A stretch of 63,988 nucleotides of DNA from positions 5,292 to 69,279 of the forward strand of contig JASGCX010000010.1 of the NCBI GenBank assembly GCA_030053925.1, in the 5' to 3' direction. Origin of the DNA: Flavobacterium sp. (GTDB lineage: Bacteria > Bacteroidota > Bacteroidia > Chitinophagales > Chitinophagaceae). The translations under genes were made by a program, and so were the position numbers. The notes under the pieces were generated by a model, which was not told where the DNA came from, made no database searches, and was given only the letters and a program-made list of their open reading frames with translations. How positions within the stretch are numbered: position 1 is the first letter of the stretch; every line of letters begins with the position of its first letter. This document shows, in pieces, positions 48,713 through 57,651 of this stretch.

Positions 48713-49136
48713 TTTTAAAGAACTTATCGATAACTCCATTGTTGAAGGTGGCGATACGGGAAAAGAAGCAATGATTAGGTCTTCTCGACCAATACTGAAT
48801 TTACACGAAGCTGTGAAAAGCGAACTTGTAAAAGCTGGAATTGATGAGCATTTAATATTTCCACCATTGAATAGTAGAACGCCTGAACTTAAACTTGCAG
48901 GTTCAAGAAAATAGAAAAAACAGGATGTTTGTGTAGTGACAAATTTGGATAAAGCCGAACAAATTTTGCAAGAAGGTTTGCTACAAGATGTTGTGGATGA
49001 ATATGGCGAAAAATTTACTGAACAAACAATTTCCATAAATGAAAGAAGTCAGATTAGTAGTATTCAAAAAAACTTTGACACTCTTTATGAAAGAACAACA
49101 TCAGAGGCTATCAACCTAAATTTTTGTCTTAATTAA
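48678..49136 (+). pseudogene. Broken type II restriction endonuclease-like gene
   Basis: The frame from ATG 48678 reads MSLISIQEALNNFKEL to GSRK and stops at TAG 48912-48914. The same frame then resumes without shift: KKQDVCVVTNLDKAEQIL through SQISSIQKNFDTLYERTT, to a stop at 49136. One nonsense change therefore splits one protein. The PPLNSRTPELKLAGSRK-KKKQDVCV pattern recalls an E-x-K active-site segment of type II restriction enzymes (family not pinned down). The product is also short (about 150 aa) and collides with the convergent nuclease gene, suggesting 3' loss. Overlap with the XRE gene supports an old C-R operon. Confidence 0.7.
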
Positions 49137-50078
49137 ATCAAAAATTTTATAAACTTCGTCTTCAGATTTTAGATAAACTTCATATCTTTCTGTTCCTAAA
49201 CTTCCTTTCTTTTTTGCACCAGGTCTTACTCTGTCATCAACATCAATATTAGTGAGTGTTGTTATCTCATCAATATCAGTATTAATTTGTAAGAATGCTT
49301 TTCTTGGACCTGTTCCACTAAATCCAACAACAGAAAAAGACTGTTCGTTTATCTCAACTTTAATTTTGGTTTGTTGTGCTTCGATTTCAACGACAGCAAT
49401 ACTTTTCAAGAGTTTATAAAAAATAAGAAACAGCCTTTTTGCTTCATCTTTTTTATGAAAGAACATATCAACTTCGGTAATACTATCATTAACTGGCTTG
49501 TTCTCAATAATAGCTTTTATCTTTTTTATTTTTTCTGTATTCTCTTTTTCAATTAATTCAAGAGGGTCATTATTAAGATAATCAATTAAAAGTAGTTCAT
49601 CTTCAAACCACATATACCTGATTAAAGTAATTTCACCTTTGCTTTTTTTAGCTTTATCTACGTCCAAATGACTAAACTCTTTTGCAATTAAAATAAGTTC
49701 AATATTGTCTTTTGCTATTTCAATAAATTTTGGTAATTCAACATCGTATTTTTGAGTTGATAACAAATAAATATCTGCAAAATTATCTTCGATAAAATCT
49801 TTATAATCGCTGGCTTGGTTACGAATATTTTTATCAGAATCTTTTTTTAATTCTATAACAACAAATTTTTTTGTTTTAGGATTAAATGCTAAAATGTCCA
49901 ACCTGCCTGCTGTTCCTTTGCTTCGTACATTTCCATCTAAAGTAAATTCACTTTTAATAAACTTAAATTGAGTAAAAAAATCATTCCAATTTTCTGAGAG
50001 AAAACGATTTAATTCGGCTTCAGATTTTTCAATTGATTTGAGAAATTTTTTATTATTTGATGAAAAAAGTCTAATCAT
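49116..50078 (-). CDS. PD-(D/E)xK nuclease, probable restriction component
   Basis: Protein of 320 aa. The core is GRLDILAFNPKTKKFVVIELKKD with Asp61, Glu76 and Lys78, a PD-(D/E)xK site as in NucS/DUF91-like nucleases. The C-terminal about 110 residues look like a DUF5655-type domain. ATG 50078 gives an 8-nt ATGATTAG overlap with the upstream small gene and is preferred over the TTG at 50105. It is the last gene of the methyltransferase operon, so a restriction role is inferred. Confidence 0.75.
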   Translation of the reverse strand: MIRLFSSNNKKFLKSIEKSEAELNRFLSENWNDFFTQFKFIKSEFTLDGNVRSKGTAGRLDILAFNPKTKKFVVIELKKDSDKNIRNQASDYKDFIEDNFADIYLLSTQKYDVELPKFIEIAKDNIELILIAKEFSHLDVDKAKKSKGEITLIRYMWFEDELLLIDYLNNDPLELIEKENTEKIKKIKAIIENKPVNDSITEVDMFFHKKDEAKRLFLIFYKLLKSIAVVEIEAQQTKIKVEINEQSFSVVGFSGTGPRKAFLQINTDIDEITTLTNIDVDDRVRPGAKKKGSLGTERYEVYLKSEDEVYKIFDLIKTKI

Positions 50079-50256
50079 TTGTAATACTTTGTTTTGCTTT
50101 TTCAATTTGATGAATCATACTTCTTCCCATATCAGCTAATCCATAGAAATCTTCTAATTCTAATGGTTTTTCTTCATCACCATCTATTTCTTTAAAAAGT
50201 TCAATACTGCCAATAAGCGATTTGTATTCATCGTCTGTAAAAATAAGTTGTATCAT
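50071..50256 (-). CDS. Small acidic protein between methyltransferase and nuclease
   Basis: A 61-aa protein rich in Asp/Glu (MIQLIFTDDEYKSLIGSIEL, then KEIDGDEEKPLELEDFYG), family unknown. It starts 3 bp after the methyltransferase stop and overlaps the nuclease start by 8 nt. This tight coupling argues that it is real; a chaperone, inhibitor or subunit of the nuclease is possible. Confidence 0.65.
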   Translation of the reverse strand: MIQLIFTDDEYKSLIGSIELFKEIDGDEEKPLELEDFYGLADMGRSMIHQIEKAKQSITND

Positions 50257-50259
50257 AAA

Positions 50260-51972
50260 TTATGCTGAAAGTTTATATTCTAATGTTGATGTATTTGCGT
50301 TAGGGATTGAAGTGGAAATCCTTTTTTGAGGAACGAAAAAAAGATTGGAACGGAAAGCCCGACCCTTTAGGGTAACGCCCAAATTGTTCCTTTCTTTTTC
50401 TTTAAAATAAAGGCCATAACCATTTGTAAAAAAAGCGTCAACTTCGTTAACCAATAAAAACCTTGGGTGTTGGCTAAAAGTTGGATTTAAAATTTTCTTT
50501 CCTGTTTTTGTAAGACCTTGTGTTCGACCCCAAACAAAGAAAGGTTCAAAATTTACTTTGCCTTTATCTCGTGCTAGTAAAGTTTCTTTTTCGGTAAGCA
50601 GGTAAGCGTAACATTTTGGAAATTTTATTTTAAATTCAATTTCAGAAATTGCAGTTGCTACACCTTTTTTTCGTGTGTATGGAAAAATTATTTTTCTAGT
50701 GTTTCGTTCTGCTTCTTCTTGTGATTTAAAATCTGAAATTTTATAGACGGGTTTCACTGCTTCTTTTTCAATTTCAAAACTGCCTTTGTCTGTTGTTTTT
50801 ATATAATAGCCGTTTTTTGTATTGCTGCCGTCAATAAAAAAAACATCATCTTTTAGAGTTGCAATTCCAACACAAATGTCAAATAGTTTTCCAATTGGTT
50901 TTCCGGTTGTTTCAATGGTTTTAATGTTCTGCTGCTCGTCTGTTTTTAGTAATCGCCATTTTTTTGAACTTAAATTTTTTATGTAGTTAGGCGAGCCATT
51001 TGCATTTGGCAAAAACGCTTCGGGGCTATAACCATTTTTAATTCTGTCGAATGTTATCGCTTCGTTTTCTTGTTTGTTTAAAAAAGTTAAGGCTGTGTAG
51101 GTTTGTGCATCAAAAACTTTATTGTGTGTAAAATCTATAATTCTTGTAACGCATTTTTTTTGCTGAAAATAGCTGCGTAAAGATTCTCCTGCTAACGAAG
51201 TAAAGTAATTGTTGGGTGTAATAAAACCAAGCTTGCCTGTTGTATTTAAAAGTTTGTACCCAAGTTCAAAAAAAGCAAAATATAAATTGAAAGTTCCACC
51301 TTCAACCGTTGTCCAATTTTTTGCTAAATAACTTCTGTTTTCATCTGTCAAATCTTGAAATTTTACATAAGGTGGATTACCAACAATATTGTCAAAAGTA
51401 AACGCCCAATTAGCTTTTAAGCTGTCTTGATGATACAAATTGAAGTCATTATCGCTTAAAATTTCTCCCTGTTGTAAAGCATAGATTGTTACGATAAGTT
51501 TTGTTCTTTTGATGTTGTAAAGTAAAATGTCTGAACCATAAATGTTTTGCTTCACAATGTCTTTAATAGTCTTATTAAAAGTAGTTTTATAGTAGTCAAC
51601 TAAGCCAACAAGAAACGCCCCACAGCCACAACTCGGGTCAAGATTTTTGTCATTCGGTTGTGGTTTAATCTCATTTATAATGAAGTCAATAATGTATTCT
51701 GGTGTAAAAAAAGCACCATTAAATTTTCTGTCATATTCTGGTATGATTAACTCTAAATAATTTTCAAGTTCTTTAATTGTTGAAATATCTAAAGAACTTG
51801 TTTGAAGGAATAATTTAGGATTATTTTCAAAGTTCTTAAAATAGTCAATTAGGATGGGACTTTGCTTAAAGTCAAGTTTGTTATTTGTTAAATACGAATA
51901 TAGCAAATGCTGTTCAAGGCTGTTTAAATCTTGAGTTCTTATAAGTTCGTTTAGTATATTCTTATTTATCAT
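50260..51972 (-). CDS. Eco57I-type N6-adenine DNA methyltransferase
   Basis: Protein of 570 aa. The AdoMet motif I is LDPSCGCGAFLVG (about 107), and the catalytic motif IV is NPPY in NIVGNPPYVKF (about 195), giving a gamma-class adenine methylase. The C-terminal half should recognise the target. There is no nuclease domain in the protein itself; the partner nuclease is encoded two genes downstream. Codon use and AT content match the neighbours. Confidence 0.88.
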   Translation of the reverse strand: MINKNILNELIRTQDLNSLEQHLLYSYLTNNKLDFKQSPILIDYFKNFENNPKLFLQTSSLDISTIKELENYLELIIPEYDRKFNGAFFTPEYIIDFIINEIKPQPNDKNLDPSCGCGAFLVGLVDYYKTTFNKTIKDIVKQNIYGSDILLYNIKRTKLIVTIYALQQGEILSDNDFNLYHQDSLKANWAFTFDNIVGNPPYVKFQDLTDENRSYLAKNWTTVEGGTFNLYFAFFELGYKLLNTTGKLGFITPNNYFTSLAGESLRSYFQQKKCVTRIIDFTHNKVFDAQTYTALTFLNKQENEAITFDRIKNGYSPEAFLPNANGSPNYIKNLSSKKWRLLKTDEQQNIKTIETTGKPIGKLFDICVGIATLKDDVFFIDGSNTKNGYYIKTTDKGSFEIEKEAVKPVYKISDFKSQEEAERNTRKIIFPYTRKKGVATAISEIEFKIKFPKCYAYLLTEKETLLARDKGKVNFEPFFVWGRTQGLTKTGKKILNPTFSQHPRFLLVNEVDAFFTNGYGLYFKEKERNNLGVTLKGRAFRSNLFFVPQKRISTSIPNANTSTLEYKLSA

Positions 51973-52118
51973 TTGCTCATGTTGACTATAAGTAACAAAT
52001 GTAAAGGTTTATTTTACAAAAGTCAAACTAAGTGGATAATTTTTTAGTAAACAAAGTCCAAATTAAAATTTCTCTGTCAAGTAGTATTACTGTTGCCATA
52101 GCATACCGTAAAACGCTA

Positions 52119-52231
52119 GGGCTTGGCGTTGTTGGTAATTAGAGTTGCAGCAGCCCATACCCAAAGCCAAATGGTTTCCGCTGCGGCGGATGCAGATGTT
52201 TTTTTCATAAGCCAAATTTAACGTTAAGCCC
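52119..52231. other. attC-like imperfect palindrome with GTTAAGC core
   Basis: GGGCTTGGCGTT (52119-52130) pairs with AACGTTAAGCCC (52220-52231), with two G-T wobbles. An internal stem is formed by GCAGC/GCTGC and AAAGCCA/TGGTTT. The right end contains GTTAAGC, matching the integron core GTTRRRY. The 45-bp direct repeat lies inside this structure. No gene is present; an antisense-looking 79-aa frame here is repeat-derived. Confidence 0.45.
52162..52206. repeat. 45-bp direct repeat, right copy
   Basis: Same orientation and sequence as 48345-48389; together they bracket the XRE, restriction remnant, nuclease, small gene and methyltransferase. Confidence 0.9.
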
Positions 52232-52353
52232 AAAATAAAGCACAATAAAGAACATAAGTTGAGGCGATGTTTGCCAAGCACCAAAAAGGCCAAATTAGAT
52301 GTTGGGTGCAGCCCAAGTATAGTCATAGTGTCTTCTCTTGTAAATAATGCTTG

Positions 52354-53118
52354 TTAAGCACTATACCTTGCTATTGCAACACTTATATTGTCAATACCAC
52401 CATTTCTATTTGCAAGTGAAATTAAATCATCTGCAGATTTATAAATACTTCCATTGATTGTTTGAGTTATTTCATGATCTTCTATCATTCCATATAAACC
52501 ATCACTACATAACATCAATGTCTCATTTTTCATATCCTGCTCGTAAAAATCTGGTGAAACACTCTCCGATAAGCCAAGTGCTTTTGTTAGAATATTTCTT
52601 CTTGGGTGATTTTTGGCTTGCTCTTTTGTAATTATATGATTGTCGAGCATTGCTTGAACTGCTGAATGGTCTTTAGTAATTTGCTGTATTGATTTGTCCT
52701 GGTGAATTAGATACGCTCTTGAGTCACCAACGTTGACTACATAAACATGATTATTAACGATAATTGCTCCAACTAAAGTTGTTCCAATTTTACCTTCTTG
52801 GCTTTCAGCTAATGCCCAAACTTCTTTGTTTGCAGATTCTACAGCTTTCGTTAAAACATCTTGAAATTTTATTTTTCCATTTTGAGATGTAACCTGAAAA
52901 ATATTTTCGGTAACAGTTTCTATAAATTTTTTAGTAGCAAGTTCAGAGGCAAGTTCTCCCTTCTGTAAACCACCCATTCCGTCAGCAACAACTAAAATTC
53001 CATAGTTAAATTCATTGCGAAAACTCTGTGAATTCATTATTAAAGAAGCCACACTATCCTCGTTAGTAATTCTTTCTTTTCCTATATCTGTTTTTGTATA
53101 AAGTGTTATTGGCTGCAT
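52354..53118 (-). CDS. PP2C-family Ser/Thr protein phosphatase
   Basis: Metal-dependent phosphatase (254 aa) with the motif order of the family: ITNEDSV (about 17), VADGMGG (about 43-49), GTTLVGAI (about 112), VNVGDSRAYLI (about 128), LCSDGLYGM (about 208) and GGIDNISVAIARY (about 239). It sits 10 bp downstream of the 3' part of the Ser/Thr kinase gene, the standard kinase/phosphatase pair. With that kinase broken, it is intact but orphaned unless another kinase exists. Confidence 0.93.
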   Translation of the reverse strand: MQPITLYTKTDIGKERITNEDSVASLIMNSQSFRNEFNYGILVVADGMGGLQKGELASELATKKFIETVTENIFQVTSQNGKIKFQDVLTKAVESANKEVWALAESQEGKIGTTLVGAIIVNNHVYVVNVGDSRAYLIHQDKSIQQITKDHSAVQAMLDNHIITKEQAKNHPRRNILTKALGLSESVSPDFYEQDMKNETLMLCSDGLYGMIEDHEITQTINGSIYKSADDLISLANRNGGIDNISVAIARYSA

Positions 53119-53128
53119 TAAATTGTAT

Positions 53129-53382
53129 TTATAGTGAACGATAAATTGAAGATAATTCTATTTTTAATTGAGATACAGATTGATAACGACTGTTTAAATC
53201 AAATGCAATCATTCGCAAAATTGCGTTATCAAGAGCCGTTGAAATTGATGGATGATTTTGTGATGAGGGTATTGGAACATTAAATCTTTGTCCGGTTAAA
53301 GGGTCAAACACTTGTGGAATTTTTCCTGTCATCATTTCATAAAACATAATTCCAACAGAATAAATATCTGTTCGTCCATCAA
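53129..53382 (-). pseudogene. Ser/Thr protein kinase, 3' fragment
   Basis: Encodes the kinase C-lobe end: VDGRTDIYSVGIMFYEMMTGKIP through LKIELSSIYRSL. Upstream of the Val codon the frame runs into the inserted element. The first base of this GTT codon (53383) comes from the insert and the other two from the kinase. Joined to 57791 it restores SPEQWFANTI-VDGRTDIYSVG, a normal activation-segment spacing. It precedes the PP2C gene by 10 bp. Confidence 0.9.
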
Positions 53383-53511
53383 CGGTTTGCAGCTTGGCGA
53401 AGTGGCGGAAATCGAAGCACAAAGGTTCAGTTTTGCACAAAAGTTCAATCGAAGAACTGCCCGTTGAATTTAGCACTGAACCCGCCATTTTGCCAAACTG
53501 CTGTTACCTGC
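53383..53511. other. attC-like recombination site (long imperfect hairpin)
   Basis: Arms CAGCTTGGCGAAGTGGCGG (53390-53408) and CCGCCATTTTGCCAAACTG (53482-53500) match at 16 of 19 positions. Inside, GGTTCAGT/ACTGAACC (53424-53431/53475-53482) pairs perfectly, then TTCAA/TTGAA (53444-53448/53464-53468) closes a 15-nt loop. The flanking box is GTTACCTGC (53503-53511). Total length of about 129 bp is in the range of integron attC sites. Confidence 0.75.
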
Positions 53512-53646
53512 TGGCGTTCTGTCTGTCGTTGCTCTGGTGCCCATTGTTTATGGTGTCTTGGTGCGTTGGCTTGGTGGCTCTTTTGGATTTTTTAGCGTTG
53601 GTCTGTGCGGCTGCAAAAAATACAAATGTGCCATCAAATGCGTTGA

Positions 53647-56600
53647 CTATAAATACTTTTTCATTACTTTTTTTTTCTTGTCTGCCGAACTGTTAATTTT
53701 TGCTTGTTCTGCTTTCATTTTTTTCTCATACAGTTCAATTTCAGAAACTAGTTTTACTTGCTCTTTTAAATTCGGAAGATTAATTGTAAAATTTTCTATG
53801 TCGTCTTTATTTATACTCGGATAAGAACCTCTTGGCATAGCTTTTTCCATTTGTGTCATTAAATCATTTGAATACATAAAAGCATAAAAAATGATTTTGT
53901 TTAAAAGTATAGTTTCGTCTTTGCTTTTTAGAACAGCAAAACCTGTTGAATAGATACTATTGGCAACCTCCTTTTCTATAAATGCAAAACCTTTTAAATA
54001 AGGTCTAACAGTTGACACAATTGTGCTACCACTTGTCGCTATTCGCCTAGCCCTTGATGGAGCGTTTATTCCTAAAATAGATTGCTCATAGCTAATTATA
54101 CCTGTTCCTTTGCCAACGCTTTCAATATCTACGTATATGAATTCCTTATCCTTTTCAGTTGTTGGGTCTTTTGATAATGTATTAATATCAACTAAGTCTT
54201 TTATTTTTTGAGGTTTAGCAGATGCAAAATACTTGCTAATAGTAGAATTAATTTCATTTTTCAATTTTTCAATTTCGGCTTCAGCTTTAATATTTGTTTT
54301 ATCAATTAAAATACACTCATCCACAATGCTTTTTTGAATTGGCATTGGAGGGAAAGGTATTTTTAATTCTTTGAGATATGTAGTGTTAACGCTGGCTTGA
54401 TTGATTGCCTTTTGTGCTTGGTTTTTTATTTCATTTGTAAGGTCGTCTAATTTTAAAATTTCAGCAACATATTTAGGTAAAACCTTTTCTGTATTTGGTC
54501 TGAATTTTAATAAATTAATTCCGTGAACTATTTTTTCATCTAAATTAAAAACAGCTGTCTTAGCTAAATGCTTTATACTATTTATGTGACTAAATAAAAT
54601 ATCATTCTTTTGCAAAAAATCTTCCTCCTTAACTTTGTCATTAGTCCATTTAACTGCATCTGCATCAAATCTACCTGTAGCAATAGTTTCAATTCTTGAA
54701 ACTTTATATTTACCAACGTCATCGTTCTGAGTAACGGTCTTGCCATTTTTTATTTCAATAAATGCATCTTCCAATTTTATTGAACCATATTTAGAGGCAA
54801 TTGGGTTCATATTTTTTGCAGACAGCTTAATCTGTTTATTAAATGCTTTCAATCTGAAATCTAACATATCAACAAGTTTTAAATAGTAAACTTGTGATTG
54901 CAAATTTTCAGGTATTTCTACTGGTGTTCCTAAGAAGTTTTGCTTAATTAAATAGTTTATTTTTGTTTCATTTTCAGAATTAGATGGGTCATAAAGTGGA
55001 GTTTGAATATTGTGTAAACCACTAATTTTTTGAACAAACTCTTCCGTTTCGGTATCATCATCATCAGAAATAGGCTTGCTTTGATTGAGATATTTTATAC
55101 CCTCGTTCCCTTTTGCATTACTCCATTCATAGCCAAGAAATTTCTTTTGCTCTTTATTATCTGTTGGACATTTTACGACTAAAACATTTTGTTTATTTTC
55201 CGAAGCTAAAACATAGAAATAGAGTTTTTCCTTTTCTATCACTTGTAAATATTCTATAAAACGTTTTTTAAGTTCGGTTTCTTGGTCTGCTTTTAATTTT
55301 TTACTAAAAGCACTATTTGATTTTTTGAGGTTTTTAATTTCCGATAAATTGTCAAACGCTTTTTTGTAATCAACAAACATTTCAGATTTTAATAACTCAT
55401 TACTTGGCTTACCAGTTAATAATGTTTTATATTGTGTTGCATCAACTTCGATATGATTGCAGTAATTGGCTATGTAATTACCATCATTGTAAACAGCATC
55501 GGCTTTATTCTTCGTAAACCAAGCATCAACTCTGTTTTTCCAATGGTCGGCAGGTGATGGATTTTCCTCTTTTCTTCGTAAGAAAAGTGTAACTGTATTT
55601 TGTCCGGTTTTCCCGAATGTTTGATTACCAAATTCTACTATTGAAACAATATCAAAATACTTCAATATTATTTCTCTTGTATTTACATAAATAGTTGAGC
55701 CATCAAAAATTATAGATGTTGGTAGTACTATACCTGCAATTCCATTAGATTTTAAAAGCTGTTTGGCTCTTTCAATAAAAAAGGTTTCTATACTTTTATT
55801 ACTAGCAAGACTTTTCTCATCTACAGAATTTATTAAAGAAAACTTCTTTCTTTCTGTTTCGCTTAAAGTTTGCAGAAAACCTCTTACTGTGTATGGTGGA
55901 TTTGCTACTATTACAGAAAATTCGCTATCCTTCAATTTTGATTTACTACCAAGTGCATCGGCATAAGTTATTTTAATTTCATCCTGACCATACATAAAGG
56001 CTGAAACTTTAGCAACTTTTGATAATCGATATTCCTTTTCAATGCCTACAATTTCCTTATAGTACTCTCTAATATCTGTTTCTTTATTTTTTTCAACAAA
56101 TTGCTTTATCTGAAGTGCTAATTCATTTAAAAAGTGACCCGCACCACAAGCATAGTCAATCGCTTTAGGGGGCAATTCACTTTCTTGGATAATTCTTTCT
56201 AATGGTAAAGAATTAAGTATGAATTTTACAATTGGCATAGGTGTAAAAAACTGCCCCTCACTTTGCTTAACGCCACTATCCAAAAAGCCTTCAAACAAAT
56301 CTCCTAAAAACTGATGCTCATTATCTGATTTTAATTTAAAATCTTGGAGCATTTTGACAACTTGAATTAATACCTCAGAATTTTGATGAAATAGTTTTTC
56401 GTTATGCACATCAATAAATCCGAAATCATTGTTGTTATAATATTTTAATTCTTTAAAATATTTTTTTACAGTTTCTTTAGCTGCATCGGGGTCTTCAATA
56501 AAAAATCCAAATGCGTTTTCAATTGCATTATTACTTACATAGACAACATCTTCACCCAAAAAACGTTGCATACCTTCTTGATATAGTTTTTGTAATCTGT

Positions 56601-57528
56601 CTACAATATCAAATGAACTATCATAAGCTATTCCTTTCCAATAAAATTTAAGATTATCCTCATTTATAGTTTCATCAACAATTTTACAAAGGAAAAGATT
56701 AACCAATTTATCAAAAGCGTTTTCTCGACCAGAAACATTATGTTGTCGCATAATGGTTGCAAACTCGTGGTATTTGCTTTGAATGTCTTTACTGCCAACT
56801 TCTATAAGGTCGTCAATAGTGTATTTTTGTTTACCTATTTCGTATGGTAAAATATCATCTTCAAAAATTCCTTTTGTTCCAAAATCTAAATTGTAGGTTT
56901 CTTTCCAAGCCTTGTATATATCTTCAACTTCTAACGCTTTAGCTTCTTTAAAAGATAAAGGCTTTTTGTCGGCTAACTCTTCAAGCAACTTTTCGTTGTC
57001 TTTGAGAGATATGATATAATGATATGGTATTACTTTGCTGTCAGAAAAGTCTGAAGCATAAAGGCAAACATATTGTGTTGTTCCTGCCTGCTTCGCATAC
57101 GTCAGCATTTGTCCGCCACGTTGCAAAGTATTGTTCCATTCTTTTTTAAATTCGTTTCCTTCCGTTTTGCACTCAATTATTAAAAGTGATTTTCCTGAAT
57201 TGTCTTTTACTAAAATGTCTGCTCGTCCACCGCTTGCACCGTGTCCAACTTTCCATTTTGGTTCAAGTTCTATATGTTCGGGTTTATATCCTTTGTTAAA
57301 AAGTCTATGCACACACTCAAAAACAACAAAGTTTTCGTCTGATGCAAAATTGCAAGTAAACTCTCCGTTAACAACAAAACCTTTGTCTGTTGGATAAACA
57401 AGTAAACTTTTAGCGAAATCGACTTTTAAATATGCGTCAGTTTCGGGAAAGTGTTTACTAAAAACTTTGCCCTTTTCTTCAAAGTTCAATGTTTTCAATA
57501 AGTCCTTTAAGTTTTCTTTATTTATCAT
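53647..57528 (-). CDS. Single-polypeptide restriction-modification-specificity enzyme
   Basis: Protein of 1293 aa combining all three R-M functions. The N-terminal nuclease has GGRADILVKDNSGKSLLIIECKTEG (Asp near 103, E-x-K near 121). A helical region leads to an HsdM-like adenine methylase with QFFTPMPIVKFIL, motif I IDYACGAGHFL (about 460) and motif IV ANPPYTVRG (about 542). Then come two type I-style target-recognition domains: about 915-1075 (ends PFPPMPIQKSIVDECI) and about 1103-1290 (ends NLKEQVKLVSEIELYEKKM). Such layout fits a type IIG / type I-like fused enzyme. It is the only gene in the inserted element. Confidence 0.9.
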   Translation of the reverse strand: MINKENLKDLLKTLNFEEKGKVFSKHFPETDAYLKVDFAKSLLVYPTDKGFVVNGEFTCNFASDENFVVFECVHRLFNKGYKPEHIELEPKWKVGHGASGGRADILVKDNSGKSLLIIECKTEGNEFKKEWNNTLQRGGQMLTYAKQAGTTQYVCLYASDFSDSKVIPYHYIISLKDNEKLLEELADKKPLSFKEAKALEVEDIYKAWKETYNLDFGTKGIFEDDILPYEIGKQKYTIDDLIEVGSKDIQSKYHEFATIMRQHNVSGRENAFDKLVNLFLCKIVDETINEDNLKFYWKGIAYDSSFDIVDRLQKLYQEGMQRFLGEDVVYVSNNAIENAFGFFIEDPDAAKETVKKYFKELKYYNNNDFGFIDVHNEKLFHQNSEVLIQVVKMLQDFKLKSDNEHQFLGDLFEGFLDSGVKQSEGQFFTPMPIVKFILNSLPLERIIQESELPPKAIDYACGAGHFLNELALQIKQFVEKNKETDIREYYKEIVGIEKEYRLSKVAKVSAFMYGQDEIKITYADALGSKSKLKDSEFSVIVANPPYTVRGFLQTLSETERKKFSLINSVDEKSLASNKSIETFFIERAKQLLKSNGIAGIVLPTSIIFDGSTIYVNTREIILKYFDIVSIVEFGNQTFGKTGQNTVTLFLRRKEENPSPADHWKNRVDAWFTKNKADAVYNDGNYIANYCNHIEVDATQYKTLLTGKPSNELLKSEMFVDYKKAFDNLSEIKNLKKSNSAFSKKLKADQETELKKRFIEYLQVIEKEKLYFYVLASENKQNVLVVKCPTDNKEQKKFLGYEWSNAKGNEGIKYLNQSKPISDDDDTETEEFVQKISGLHNIQTPLYDPSNSENETKINYLIKQNFLGTPVEIPENLQSQVYYLKLVDMLDFRLKAFNKQIKLSAKNMNPIASKYGSIKLEDAFIEIKNGKTVTQNDDVGKYKVSRIETIATGRFDADAVKWTNDKVKEEDFLQKNDILFSHINSIKHLAKTAVFNLDEKIVHGINLLKFRPNTEKVLPKYVAEILKLDDLTNEIKNQAQKAINQASVNTTYLKELKIPFPPMPIQKSIVDECILIDKTNIKAEAEIEKLKNEINSTISKYFASAKPQKIKDLVDINTLSKDPTTEKDKEFIYVDIESVGKGTGIISYEQSILGINAPSRARRIATSGSTIVSTVRPYLKGFAFIEKEVANSIYSTGFAVLKSKDETILLNKIIFYAFMYSNDLMTQMEKAMPRGSYPSINKDDIENFTINLPNLKEQVKLVSEIELYEKKMKAEQAKINSSADKKKKVMKKYL

Positions 57529-57651
57529 TTATTTCTTGTCAAATTATTTGGTCGTAAAGTTAGTTTTTCTATAGTGATTTTTCGCAAAAGTTATCGTAAA
57601 AATGTCAACACTCGTACTGTCGAGTGGTGGGTAGGCATTGGGTGCGGCTGG

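Noticed and set aside
52087-52326. 79-aa minus-strand frame
   Set aside because: It lies across the 45-bp repeat and the attC-like palindrome and looks repeat-derived.
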